Positions 18,502 through 33,917 of a DNA stretch of 60,000 nucleotides are shown here, piece by piece. A program made the translations under genes and the position numbers. Positions within the stretch are counted from its first letter, which is position 1, and each line of letters opens with the position of its first letter. The notes under the pieces are model-generated. The model was not told where the DNA came from, did no database searches, and saw only the letters and a program-made list of their open reading frames with translations. This DNA comes from Chrysomallon squamiferum. Its lineage: Eukaryota > Mollusca > Gastropoda > Neomphalida > Peltospiridae. Location: positions 25,450,930-25,510,929 of the forward strand of contig CM022672.1 in assembly GCA_012295275.1 (NCBI GenBank), written 5' to 3'.

Positions 18502-18844
18502 ATACCATTCACACGTTTACCAAACAAGAAACAAAAGTCTCGCCTGTCCAACTTTTGGATTAGAAAAGGGAGTGGCTACCTTTCATCTGACTATTCCAAT
18601 TGAATTCTTAATTGGTAAAACTTCATAAGACATATATCAGACGAAAGAAACGGTGAACTTAAAAAAAAAGAATTAAAAATTAAATCAAACAAACAAACCA
18701 ATTCAATTTTTGAAAAAAATTAAGAATTTATTGCTGATAAATATGTTGTTTTAATCAATTGGAATGTTCCTTGTACATCTGTCTCGTAGATGACGTACTT
18801 AATAACTGTGATAAACTGAAGAGATTATAATATTTGCTACCGAG
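18502..18844 (+). promoter_or_regulatory. conserved 5' leader exon of LicD copy A
   Basis: A polypyrimidine/AG acceptor ('tttgttttcag') precedes 'ataccattcacacgtttacc'. The same acceptor and about 60 bp downstream recur ahead of copies B (exon start 25713), C (36239) and D (43312, minus). No acceptor or donor is obvious between it and the ATG, so it is probably the start of the exon that contains the whole coding region. The ATG context is 'gagATGG'. Confidence 0.5.
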
Positions 18845-19768
18845 ATGGCCAACAACAAGTTAATAACGTTTGCAGTTTTGGTAGGCGTAATTATTCTTGC
18901 GTACTTCACTGTCTTAAAACTGAACGACATTCGTGGTTTAATCGAGACAGCTAAAGTCAGAGACAAGTCTTTCAAGAACGATAACTGCAACAGTAAAACA
19001 AAGAACTGTACGAAGATCGAGACTGCGTGGTACATACCTCATAAGAACGAAATGATAAAAGACGCTGATCTGAGACGTTTTTTACCTTTAATGTCTATGA
19101 ATGACCAGGTCTTGATGCTCAAAACATTTGATGATTTCAGGGAAGCATGCAAGAAAGGAAACCTGACCTATGTCCTGTGGGCTGGCACTCTACTAGGAGC
19201 TTACAGACACCATGGACTTATTCCTTGGGACGATGATTTCGATATCATGGTAATCGAATCGAATCTGGATAAAATGAAAAAGGTACTTTCAAATGTTCCA
19301 GGATACGAGTTATATTCTCCAGATAATTATCAGTGGAAATTTTACATTAAGTCTCTGCCGAAAGTTACAGGTTATCCTTTCAAGTATCCTTTCATTGATA
19401 TTTTTTATTTTAATGAAGATAAGGAAAACGTATATGGAGCCTTTTCAAGCATAAAGGGATATGTGTATAAAAAGGAAGACATTTATCCTATTCAGTTACG
19501 ACGGTTTGAAAAGCGCGATGTTGAGATGCCTTGCAATATTGGGAAAATGAACCAAATGTACTCGAACAGCAAATGCAAGTCTACGGAATATTTGCACAAA
19601 GAAAACCAAGTCATAAAAACGTCGACTATACCTTGCAAGAGGCTGTATAACATTTATCCTTTTGTATTTAGACAAGACGATTCGTCCCGCCCTGGATATA
19701 TTTTAGAAACATTAAAACGAGGGGATGAAGTGCTAGACATTGTTTCCTACCCCAAAAAGTGTTCTTAA
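18845..19768 (+). CDS. LicD/fukutin-family type II membrane transferase, copy A
   Basis: An intact 307-residue single-exon frame. Residues about 7-26 (ITFAVLVGVIILAY core) form one N-terminal membrane anchor after a short cytoplasmic MANNKL, so the rest should be lumenal. The family signature is present: WAGTLLGAYRHHG, then IPWDDDFD (acidic, metal/substrate-binding) and later FIDIFYF. LicD-domain enzymes, which include fukutin and FKRP in animals, transfer phosphocholine or ribitol phosphate to glycans. The acceptor here is unknown. Potential N-glycosylation sites include NLT, and four or more lumenal cysteines lie toward the C-terminus (PCN, CKST, PCK, KKCS end). It lacks three residues of the stem (KNCTKIE) that B and C have (KNYTNYTKID). 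The coding block is nearly identical to B-D, implying recent duplication or gene conversion. Confidence 0.92.
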   Translation: MANNKLITFAVLVGVIILAYFTVLKLNDIRGLIETAKVRDKSFKNDNCNSKTKNCTKIETAWYIPHKNEMIKDADLRRFLPLMSMNDQVLMLKTFDDFREACKKGNLTYVLWAGTLLGAYRHHGLIPWDDDFDIMVIESNLDKMKKVLSNVPGYELYSPDNYQWKFYIKSLPKVTGYPFKYPFIDIFYFNEDKENVYGAFSSIKGYVYKKEDIYPIQLRRFEKRDVEMPCNIGKMNQMYSNSKCKSTEYLHKENQVIKTSTIPCKRLYNIYPFVFRQDDSSRPGYILETLKRGDEVLDIVSYPKKCS

Positions 19769-19799
19769 TGAACACGCGGTCAAAAAACTTAATTGTACT

Positions 19800-22850
<3,051 letters not shown>

Positions 22851-22865
22851 AACGCACACACGGTT

Positions 22866-23800
22866 TCAAAAGGTTGGAAAATGATGAAAAGTGAAATATG
22901 TAACGGAGTACAGAATATTACTCACATATTTTCCTCTATGGAAGAGCAAACCAGCAACTTTACTTTAAAAAATTCTGAGACATCAGATTTCTTTTCTAAC
23001 TACTATCTTGCTCAGGCACATCAAGACTGAACTGCTAACAAATAACGTAATAAATAGACCGTTGTATGAGTTACAATGGGGTGCGCTTTCATTCTTTTCA
23101 GGAGTAAACTGAAAACTTGAATGGCAGGTTTTGTTTTGCAAGGATACACTAAGCAGTCCCCATTATATCAGATCAAATGAAGCTGTAATATATATACTGA
23201 ATGCTTTATATGCTTTTTCTAACGTTTTCTAAAATACATGAAAATTAATTCAATATAATATAACATACACAGTGAAACAAAAATTCAAAAAGAGTTTGTG
23301 TAGTGAAATGTTAGTTTCGCTTAACTTGAATATCTGTGTGTCTGTGTGGTGTCATGTGAGAATTAGAGCGAAACACTGGGATATAAATGTTGCGTTGTTT
23401 GTGTCTGTAAGTGTGTTTGTGTGTTTGAGCGTATTTTGTGTGTATATATCTAGCTGCATGATTGTGTGAGTGTTGAGTGTCTGTGTGTGTTGTGGGTTTC
23501 TGTGTGCATATGTGAATGTTGTGTGTCTATGTTTGTATGTCTGTTGCTAATTGAATTTTTTTTCACTATATATGTTATATTATACTGAATTAATTTTCAT
23601 GTATTTTTGAAACGTTAGAAAAAGCATATAAGGCATTCAGTATATATATTACAGCTTCATTTGATCTGATATAATGGGGACTGCTTAGTGTATCCTTGCA
23701 AAACAAAACCTGCCATTCAAGTTTTCAGTTTACACCTGAAAAGAATGAAAGCGCACCCCATTGTAACTCATACAACGGTCTATTTATTACGTTATTTGTT
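22866..23800. repeat. inverted duplication junction upstream of LicD copy B
   Basis: 22866-23270 is the reverse complement of the 16080-16520 region, while 23560-23762 matches the same region directly. About 23030-23270 and 23560-23800 are therefore near-perfect inverted arms around a spacer of about 290 bp that contains GT-rich sequence. The right arm then switches to sequence matching 17470 onward. Confidence 0.85.
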
Positions 23801-23867
23801 TGCAGTTCAGATAGAAATGTTACCAGCTCTTTTTCTTTGAAGCACTGTGCTGTAGTTTGACCTTTTT

Positions 23868-24050
23868 TGTCTACACGCGCACACATAATACAGTCTGCAC
23901 AATTACACACGCTTCGGTCTATACGCTTCGGTCACACACTATGGTTTACATGTCTACACACACTACAGTCTACAGGTGTAAACATACTACAGTCTACATA
24001 CGTACACACACTACAGTCTACACCGATACACACACTACAGTTCAGGTTTG
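23868..24050. repeat. short array of the 24-bp 'ctacag' minisatellite
   Basis: About seven degenerate units of the type 'acacactacagtctacac' occur here. The same repeat is at 17525-17640, about 35230-35340 and, expanded and inverted, at 45048-45500. Confidence 0.85.
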
Positions 24051-24059
24051 AATGTGTTG

Positions 24060-25712
24060 AAACGTACAACCACTGACGTTCTTACAAAGATTCATTATGG
24101 AGGTACAAGTTGCTAAATGTATTTAATGTGAATCATGCTGAATAGAAAAATTTGTTGTCCATTGGTGATATGTTTTTTTAGATATTGTTGAACAAAAAAG
24201 GACAGCATATATATATATATATATATATCACCAGTACAGTAGCACTAAATCTGTAGTACACTAGGCTTGTCCTTTTGTATTATTCTTCTGGTCTTTTTTT
24301 ATGTCTGTGTTTTTGTCTATGTGTGTGTTTGAATTTGTATGTTTGTTTTGTTTTGTGTGTATGTGTGTGTGTGTGTGGATAAAAGTTCGATTATTCTGTA
24401 CAGGATCCTATGTGCATGAACATATATTTACACCTGTGACAGAATTATTTAAAATTGTCCATACAAGTTAGTGGTTTTTTGTGGGAAAGTTTTTTTTTTG
24501 TGGGTAAAAGTTTTATTAAGAGGTGTTGGAGTTTTCCACACATAAAAACTACTATCATTACTACTGCTACTACCGATATTATTCACGTCGTCGTCATCGT
24601 TGTCATTGGGATTTTGGAGTTTTTCTTACCGTTATATTAATATAATTACATGAAACGGGGATACAGAAATATCAGATGAGCAGGGATAGGAAAACGTGTA
24701 GCAGCCAGGTGCCTAGGACACAGGAGACAGGTATACAGCGATTATTATGAGTTTAGTCACTATTTTAGTTTCGTGCGCTGGTACTGCTGTGAGAAATGAC
24801 TAATGTAAGTTGTAACTGTGTATTTTTATCTGACTGAAATAATCTTGAGGTTATTTTAGAACATACATTTTAAAAGATAATAAATAGAAATGAGTACAAA
24901 TTTAATATACAGGATTTTCAATATCGACCGGTAAAATAAAAAGTTAGAGATACTGAATAGTTTACAGAATAAGATAATTTGTTTTTGTTCTTTGATTTCA
25001 ATGGAGGTATGTTACTGGCTCTATATATATATATATATATATTATTTTATTTTATTTTATTTTATTAGTTTTTTCATTTATTTGTTTGTTTGTTTGTTTG
25101 TTTGCTTGTTTATTAATTTATTTATTTTAATGTTGTAATCACTAAGATTGCCATTTGCCAAATAATTTTAAAACGATAATAAATAAAAACTAATTTGTTT
25201 TTCTTTTTCTGTTTCTTTTTCTTTTTTTTTTTTTTTTTGTTGAACAGACCAGCATTAACCATAAAAAATAATTTTAAAAATTTTAATTAGTTATTTCATT
25301 TATTTATTTGTTTGTTTGTTTGTTTGTTTGTTTGTTTGTTTGTTTGTTTGTTTATTTTAATGTTGTAATAACTAGGACTGCCAATTACCAAATAATTTTA
25401 GAAAGATTATAAAAAATATTACAACAAAAACAACATTTTTTTTTTTTTTTTTATTTTTTTTTACTGATGGTTTCACAACTGGTATGAATTCAATAAAAAT
25501 GAGCTGTAATAAAATAGATGCACCATCTGTTTAGAAGTTCAAACTGGCAAAAATCTACCTTTCGTGGCCTGTTAACTTAACAGTATGACGTAAGTGGTAA
25601 TAAAACAGTTAAAAGTTAAAAACTTATTTTCAGAATGACATGATAACTACATTTGTTACACATTTGTGTTCCGTACTGACCCAAAGAATTGTATTTTTTG
25701 TTTTGTTTTCAG
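24060..25712. repeat. duplicated upstream flank of LicD copy B
   Basis: It matches the flank of copy A in large part. It carries (AT)n tracts, GTTT tracts (25080-25110, 25310-25355) and a small fragment of the 22-bp repeat at 24228-24264. The interval 24270-24960 has no obvious equivalent in copy A but resembles 44160-44600 (inverted) beside copy D. Confidence 0.7.
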
Positions 25713-26083
25713 ATACCATTCACACGTTTACCAAACAAGAAACAAAAGTCTCGCCTGTCCAACTTTTGGATTAGAAAAGGGAGTCTAGCTTTCATCTGAC
25801 CATTGCAATTGACTTGTTAATGTGAAAAACTTCATAAGATAGATATAATAGACGAAAGTAACGGTGAATTTAAAAAATAACAATAATAAAAAGAAACAAA
25901 GAAACAAACCAAAAATTATATTTAAAAAACAGAATTCAAATTCAATTTTAAAAAAAAAATAAGAAATTATTGCTGATAAATATGTTGTTTTAATCAATTG
26001 GAATGTTCCTTGTACATCTGTCTAGTAGATGACGTATTTAATAACTGTGATAAACTGAAGAGATTAAAATATTTGCTACCGAG

Positions 26084-27016
26084 ATGGCCAACAACAAGTT
26101 AATAACGTTTGCAGTTTTGGTAGGCGTAATTATTCTTGCGTACCTCACTGTCTTAAAACTGAACGACATTCGTGGTTTAATCGAGACACCTAAAGACAGA
26201 AACAAGTCTTTCAAGAACGACAACTGGAGCAGTAAAACAAAGAACTACACGAACTATACGAAGATCGACACTGCGTGGTACATACCTCATAAGAACGAAA
26301 TGATAAAAGACGCTGATCTGAGACGTTTTTTACCTTTAATGTCTATCAGTGACCAAGTCTTGATGCTCAAAACATTTGACGCGTTCAGGGAAGCATGCAA
26401 GAAAGGAAACCTGACCTATGTCCTGTGGGGAGGCACTCTACTAGGAGCTTACAGACACCATGGACTTATTCCTTGGGACGATGATTTCGATGTCATGGTA
26501 ATCGAATCGAATCTGGATAAAATGAAAAAGGTACTTTCAAATGTTCCAGGATACGAGTTATATCCTCCACATAATAGTCAGTGGAAATTTTACATTAAGT
26601 CTCTGCCGAAAGTTACAGGTTATCTTTTCAAGTATCCTTTCATTGATATTTTTTATTTTAATGAAGATAAGAAAAACGTATATGGTGCCTTTCCGAGCAT
26701 AAAGGGATATGTGTATAAAAAGGAAGACATTTATCCTATTCAGTTACGACGGTTTGAAAAGCGCGATGTTGAGATGCCTTGCAATATTGGGAAAATGAAC
26801 AAAATCTACTCGAACAGCAAATGCAAGTCTACGGAATATTTGCACAAAGAAAACCAAGTCATAAAAACGTCGACTATACCTTGCAAGAGGCTGTATAACA
26901 TTTATCCTTTTGTATTTAGACAAGACGATTCGTCACGCCCTGGATATATTTTAGAAACATTAAAACGAGGGGATGAAGTGCTAGACATTGTTTCCTACCC
27001 CAAAAAGTGTTCTTAA
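26084..27016 (+). CDS. LicD/fukutin-family type II membrane transferase, copy B
   Basis: An intact 310-residue single-exon frame. Order: cytoplasmic residues 1-6; membrane anchor about 7-26; stem with KNYTNYTK glycosylation sites (51-60); LicD motif WGGTLLGAYRHHG from 115; acidic motif WDDDFD 131-136; FIDIFYF about 186-192; Cys-containing C-terminus ending KKCS. A conserved spliced leader begins at 25713. It differs from A by small substitutions (SISD for SMND, WGG for WAG, FPSIKG for FSSIKG). A 690-bp tandem duplication of its 3' end lies directly downstream. Membership of the LicD family is clear; the sugar or choline donor is not known. Confidence 0.92.
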   Translation: MANNKLITFAVLVGVIILAYLTVLKLNDIRGLIETPKDRNKSFKNDNWSSKTKNYTNYTKIDTAWYIPHKNEMIKDADLRRFLPLMSISDQVLMLKTFDAFREACKKGNLTYVLWGGTLLGAYRHHGLIPWDDDFDVMVIESNLDKMKKVLSNVPGYELYPPHNSQWKFYIKSLPKVTGYLFKYPFIDIFYFNEDKKNVYGAFPSIKGYVYKKEDIYPIQLRRFEKRDVEMPCNIGKMNKIYSNSKCKSTEYLHKENQVIKTSTIPCKRLYNIYPFVFRQDDSSRPGYILETLKRGDEVLDIVSYPKKCS

Positions 27017-27049
27017 TGAACACGCGGTCAAAAACTTAATTATACTTTC

Positions 27050-27053
27050 TGTA

Positions 27054-27105
<52 letters not shown>

Positions 27106-27276
27106 TTTTTACGTTTAGGCTATAGCATACTTTGCTAATCGGTACTTTATTAACCATCGGCTTTGTGTAATATCATTTTGTTAATGTTTAGGTTTCTGGT
27201 TTTGTTACTGTTTTATTTTTGTTATTATTATTATATACATATATATATTTTATTATTATTATTATATACATATAAT

Positions 27277-27329
<53 letters not shown>

Positions 27330-27330
27330 C

Positions 27331-27345
<15 letters not shown>
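27050..27345. repeat. AAT/ATT microsatellites 3' of copy B
   Basis: An (AAT)n run occupies about 27056-27104. Palindromic AAT/ATT tracts follow at about 27230-27330, lying between the gene and its duplicated tail. Confidence 0.9.
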
Positions 27346-27362
<17 letters not shown>

Positions 27363-27528
27363 TTTTTTGCTTACATCCTGCGTGTTTTATGCAAATATTT
27401 GTATTATTAATAAAGATGTGGAAATATTTGACTTGTTAATGCCCCTTGAGTTATACGCCCTTGCTTTCTTCAGCATCTTCTTTGTTAACGATCTAAAAAA
27501 TGCATAAATCCATGATAACGGTTTTTAA

Positions 27529-27706
27529 TTTGCACAAAGAAAACCAAGTCACACAAACGTCGACTATACCTTGCAAGAGGCTGTATAACATTTATCCTTT
27601 TGTATTTAGACAAGACGATTCGTCACGCCCTGGATATATTTTAGAAACATTAAAACGAGGGGATTTAGTGCTAGACACTGTTTCCTACCCCAAAAAGTGT
27701 TCTTAA
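27529..27706 (+). pseudogene. duplicated 3' tail of LicD gene (copy B)
   Basis: From the LHKENQV codons to the KKCS stop, the last 58 or so codons of LicD recur in frame about 690 bp after the same point in the parent gene, followed again by the same 3' flank ('tgaacacgcggtcaaaaa'). It lacks the anchor and catalytic motifs, so it is not an enzyme. It differs from the parent by LKRGDLVLDTVS against LKRGDEVLDIVS. A neighbouring upstream ATG gives a 68-codon frame that is probably fortuitous. Confidence 0.85.
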
Positions 27707-27739
27707 TGAACACGCGGTCAAAAATCTTAATTATACTTG

Positions 27740-27748
27740 CTGTAATAG

Positions 27749-27818
<70 letters not shown>

Positions 27819-29220
27819 TTTTACGTATAGGCTATAGCATACTTTGCTAATCAGTACTTTATTAAAAGTCGGCTTTATGTAATATCATTTTTCTTTATGT
27901 TTATGTTTCTGGTTTTGTTACTGTTTTTAATTTAGTATTGTTATTATATTTGTTTGTTTGTTTTGGGGGGGTTGCTTATATTCTGCGTGTTATATGCAAA
28001 TATTTGTATTATTAATAAAGATGTGGAAATATTTGTATGGTTTTCTTGCACAAGTACTTGGTTCTGATAAAAACAATTTTTTTTTTTTTTTTTAAAAATT
28101 GACATCTTTGTATGGATGATAATAAAAATAAGTAAACGAACAAAATAATGCAAACTGCATCTTCCAAGGTAAATTATGAACATGAGATTTAGACATTTTA
28201 CCGATATCTATCATACAGGAGATAAAAACAATCTGAAGACCGTTTCTAAAGATGGTCGCCAAAAGGACACAATGCTACTAGACACCCTCATACACACCCT
28301 CATACACACCTTCATCACACCCTCATACACACACCCTCATACACACCCTCATACACACCCTCATACACACCCTCATACATATAGATATATAGACATACAC
28401 ATGCATACATACAAAACGTACACACACAAACATATATGTATATATACACATACACATACATACATACGTCAGAAGTGAATATACTCTTAGAATTTCGACA
28501 TGATTAGTGCAAACGTTTGATTCTGAGAAAACAAGATTAAAACATTAAAATGAGACTAGTCAGTTACTTTATAACAGTTAATCACTTACTTAGTTTCTCT
28601 GTATTGTACGTACTAATACACGCTTACAAGAAAGAAACGATTGTGAAGTGACACACATCAATTTAGAAAGTTAGTATTAAATTAAATTAATTATCGACTT
28701 TGTCACTCAGATAGTAAAAGTGTCACATTAGAAGTTTACAAAATCTGAGTATTATATTTCCAGTAATAATTTAGAGCTTGAAAGGAAGCACGAGATAAAT
28801 AGAAAAAGTTTACATAATCTTGGTTTATTGTTAAAGCTATGCAAGCATGAAGCAATTAAAAGAATAATGTAGGACAGTATGTGTATGTATAAAAGAAAAT
28901 AATGATATCAGAGAGGATAAAGATTAAAAGGAATGGATATTTTTATAAAAACTGTTGAGAGTGAGATTAATGTGCATACAGCACAGTAACTGAAACATCA
29001 GTTCAAGAAATGGTTAACTTCAGTGTTCGCTCCAAGAAGAATGTATCCTGCATTTCACGAGGATGGAAGACAAAGAAAAGAATAACTAAAATGTAGTTTG
29101 TTGTTTTTCCTTATTTTATACAATTACTTTAACAGCTGACATAAGAATACTAATAGAAACTGTAACTGGGAGGTTTTAATACGTAAACATATGATGCGAT
29201 GATCGATAACCTTGAATTAC
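27740..29220. repeat. duplicated 3' flank of copy B
   Basis: It holds (TAC)n/(AAT)n at about 27750-27818, an ACACCCTCAT minisatellite at about 28283-28380 and a block (28490-29220) shared with copy C and, inverted, with copy A. No gene is seen. Confidence 0.8.
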
Positions 29221-30765
29221 ATAGGAGTAAGTAGGATAACACAGTATGTTTCCCGTCCCCCGTAAATCGACAAAATTAAATTCATAATTTGGCTTTAACA
29301 GTTTTTAATTTTTTATTAGTACACATATTTCTCTTGTGTTCATAATAAAATAAAAATAAAAATTAATGGTTTATTTTCTATGAGCATTTTTCAGCGAAGG
29401 GAGGTAACTTCGTCATGTTACAATCAAGACATCAGCTCTTAATGAATTCTGTCAAACAGTATTATCAATAATTTTACCAGTCAAATGGAAAATTTTCCGG
29501 TTAATTTTGCACAGCAAATTATATAACGTAATCCTATAATGTGGAAAAGGTTATACTTACAGATTTACATCGTCAGATGCTGTTAAAAAGTTGAAAATTA
29601 TCCTCAGGGTCCAACTGATATTACCATGATGAGCATTAACAATTAATTCATTTATTATATTAAAAAAAAATTATGGCTGTTTTTATTATTATTGGCATTA
29701 TTGCATATTTGTATTTCAATACAGACAAAACAATTTAAAAAAAAAAAAATTTGGTATATAAAAAAATATATATATTTTTCCTTTTTACTTAATTTACAGA
29801 ACACTTTCTTGATGTGTTTTACAATTAAGATAAATCATGAATAATATGAAAGAGACAAATCTTTTGTTATATTATTGACCATGCTCTTAATTTTGCTGAA
29901 ATCCTTTTATACGACAAATATATAATATTATTTTCAACTGTATAAGCCAGTTTATCTTTCTTAATTTATGAAAACAATATGTTTTGTGTAGATTGTAGTT
30001 TCTTTGTGTGTTTATTTCAGTTTTATCTTCTTTTGTCTCCCAATTAAGGCCTCATGTATGGCAGCTGATATCTGAAAATTAAAAAAAAAAAAAAAAAAAA
30101 ACCATCAGCATATTCTTGACTAGGAGTCAAACCATGAAAGACAATCAAAAATAAATAAATATTCTTGACTAGGTTAGTCAAACCATGAAAAGACAATCAA
30201 AAATAAATAAATAAAAAAAAACCAATAACCATTTAAGATGGTGTTAATCAAACAGAATCAGAGTTTTTGGAATGTTAATTCAGATATTGTTAGTTGATTT
30301 TGTTAAACGCCATTTATGTTACAATAAAGATGTCACATCTCGCCGGAATTTTCAATCCAATACTAAAAATTAAAAAAAAATACAAAACCATTTAAGATGG
30401 TGTTAACTTTTCCTGACCAGACGTCTGCATGTTTTCCAGTCTTGCTTTTGTAAATTGTGTTAATTCAGCCTTGATCGTTAGTTGACACACGATTCGTGAT
30501 GGTTATTATACTCAGTCATTATACTCAGGATGATACAAATGTACATCCTCAGCCCAGATAAAAATATGTACTAAAAGCGTTATGTTTAGTTCAGAAGCTG
30601 CATAATATGGCGACCAGAACTGAGATGACATTTTGGCTGAATTTCAAAAAAACAAGTGATTCAAAAATTTGTTATTTGTGATCAGATGTTCAGGCTTGAT
30701 TTTCGTCAACGTCATCATCGTAGTCAGAAGTATCATCAACGTCATCATCGTATCAGAACTATCCT

Positions 30766-31234
30766 AAATATTGGCTGGCGTTAGCTTTACGATTGTGTTC
30801 ATGTAATGCATGTTAGGAAATCATCTAAGCATGCATGCTACACATTTGTATCGCATTTGTCATGATGGTCGTGTGTTGCTGTTTACAAACGCTCTCTGTG
30901 TTATTCCTCATCTAAAACCCAATGATACGAACGGCTAGTTCTAACGGTATGACTGCGATTCCAACTAGATCAAAAATATTCTACACAATCATTATTTCTA
31001 TTGATATCTGTCATCGGCATTTTTTTTATAATACACAATCACGCTGACCATGACTTTGCTGGTTTGTTTTGGACGGACATAAATGTGGCAGATTCTTTTA
31101 AATGGATTCGTTTTGTTTGTTAAAAGCGAACGTGATTAGAAACAAACGTTTGTTCGTGCTGTTCTTTGTTAGAAAAAAGTTAACATACTGAGAAAGAAAG
31201 CAAAGGAGAAAACAACTGTGCAACGTAAGAAGTT

Positions 31235-31288
<54 letters not shown>

Positions 31289-31957
31289 GATACTCCTTCG
31301 AACGAATGCGTGACTTATATATGTATGTATGCATTAGGTATACTGACGCCAAACTAAGAACAACAATGACAATAATATAATAAGAGTAATAATAATAGTA
31401 AGAAGAAGAAGAAGAAGAAGAAGATCACCAACAACGATAACGACAGCAATAACAACAATAGTAATGGTATTATTGTAATAAAATCTGCTCATAAACGAAA
31501 ATTTTTAAGTGAAAAGACGGAAAAACAAGGAGATCAAAACTCTGTCATTTTTCAACACGTGAAAAGACGTATGGGTCTCCTGAAATGAAATGAAAAAAAT
31601 TAACGTGCTAATCAGAGCTAGCTGTTGTGAAGCACGTCTACGACGGGCACGCTTTCTCACAGGTCAGCGGGCGTGTCCGTCGCAGAAAAGAGGTTTGGGT
31701 AAGGTAGGAGAATGGGTTCTCGTTACGATTACAGGACACAACGGAGTGTCCAGCATATCGGATCGTAACGAGTCGGTAAAGGGTCTCCTGGCCTCTCTTT
31801 CCCTTATATACTTAGGCGTATGCATTTCTATATCAAAAAGTCAGTGAAAGTGAAAAGTAAATATGTCGGTTCAGCCAGTAGGAATAATGGTGAAATGCAG
31901 TTTAAAGATCAGTCTTAGTTCGCTTTGTGTGGTTGTCAAAAAAATGCAAGCTGCGTA
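30766..31957. other. 1.19-kb segment present in unit C but not unit A
   Basis: In unit A the text passes from 'atcagaag' to 'taacgacgtatgctc' near 15165-15180. In unit C these are separated by about 1.19 kb. The extra segment contains (GT)n at 31218-31286, (GAA)n near 31404-31424 and a GC-richer island at about 31600-31800. No terminal repeats or coding motifs are seen, so it may be an insertion in C or a deletion in A. Confidence 0.65.
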
Positions 31958-32452
31958 ACGACGTGTGCTCATGCGAGATATTTCAGTATCGAACAATTTA
32001 TTTTTCTTTGTTATAGCTATCGAGATTAATCGATCCAAGTTATCGTGCATATTTCTGTCAACAGATATCTGTCAATATATATACATGGCAACAGACTGAG
32101 TTGACACCCGGTTGTTTGCCATTTACACGTCTGAGAATGGAATAACAGACGCGTCATTTAAAACTAGTTTGAAACTGCGACGGTTAAACATTCGGTTACC
32201 GGAATCAGAAGAAAGTGGAAGTCAAGATGGACGCTTTATTATATTTTCATAATTTGTAAGCAAAAATTTGAGGATCCCTAGAATCAGTCTTCTTACTCAA
32301 AGCGTTATCTAAGTCTCTTCCTCGCGAATTTTCAAAAACTGTTGTGTTCAGTTGTGTGTAAAGTTTAAGTAAAAACTTCTTTAACTTCTAAATTTACTTT
32401 TTCCTGTTTCATCAAATAAATAAACAAATAAACAAACAAGTAAATAAATACA

Positions 32453-32499
<47 letters not shown>

Positions 32500-32874
32500 G
32501 CTTATACATTATACACAAAACAAAGCTCACAGATGTGATTAAACAGATTAGAAGACAAGAATGGACCTGGTCAGTGAGCTTCAGTATCAAACAAGAAAAC
32601 AGTGGACATCAAGTACGACCACTTGGAAACTATACGACGGGAAAGGATCTAGACATGTGAGTTCTTGTTTCTGATTGTATAGGAGTTAAGGAGCATGTGA
32701 AATGTATATACTTAAAGTAAACTAATTTATAACCGTATTGCTATGTGATTTTAATAATAAGAACATATTTTCGTTAAGTATATTTATCTTGTTATACATC
32801 TTCCTCTTAACAGTACATGTACTGAACAATCTTAGTTATTTGATCATGTTACATATGATATGATTTTTTATTTT

Positions 32875-32934
<60 letters not shown>

Positions 32935-33917
32935 TATTTTTCTCCTTTTTTTTATTTTTAGTTTTTTTTTTTTTTTTTTTTTGTCTTTTTTTTTTATTTC
33001 TAAAAGTTTTTTCTGGTTACTTATTTTGACAATTTACATCAATTAGCAACACCATACAAACACAGGCACAGAACATTCAGAAATGCACACAGAAACACAC
33101 AACACACACAGACACTCAACAAACAGTCACACAATCATGCAGCTAGATATATACACAAGAAATACGCTCAAACACACAAACAAGCTTACAGACACACACA
33201 ACGCTCTAACTATTTTTCTATTTTAATTCTCTCTCCTTCAGAATTTCCCTCTGTCTTTTTCTCTGTCTATCTGACATACCCTCTCCTTCTCATTCCATCT
33301 GTTTCTCTCTCCATGTCTCCCTTTTTTGTTACATAGATCATCATTCATCCCTCTGTTTCGTTTTGATTATAGACTGAGAAAGTTTCGTATAATTTCCGTC
33401 CGTGGAAGAAAATCCATGAGTTTTATTCTGTAAACTGTTCCATATTAAACTTTTCATCATTTTTTTTCTATTTACTTTTCGTGTACTCTATTTTTTGTTC
33501 TTTTTTCTTATTTTATTCTCGTTTTAAAGTGTTTTGATCGAAATAACTTTTACCATGTTCTCGACTAATTATCTTCTTCTTTTTTTTTTTTCTTTCTTTT
33601 CTGATAACGTTATTTTCTTTGGACATTTTGTTTTTCTATTGGCTTTTTCGTGTATTCATTTTTGGTTGTTCTTGCTGTTCTTATTGCTGTTGTTGCAGTT
33701 ATTGTTACTGCTACCTGTACAGCTATTTTACTGCTAGTGTACTGCTGATTTACTGCTACTATACAGCTATTTTAGTGCTAGTGTACTGCTGATTTACTGC
33801 TACTGCTACTGTACTGCTGATGTGTACTGATAATGTACTGCCACTGTGCTTGATTTTGGTGGATTTTTTGTTGTTTTTGTTCTGCTTTGTATTTTTTATC
33901 ATTTCAATATTTATTTA

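Noticed and set aside
27163-27507. 114-codon frame between LicD copy B and its tail
   Set aside because: It runs through ATT/TA microsatellites. Similarity to the copy C flank is DNA-level duplication.
31590-31847. 85-codon frame in the GC-richer island
   Set aside because: Checked for coding or RNA-gene features (including 5S or tRNA-like boxes). Nothing convincing was found.
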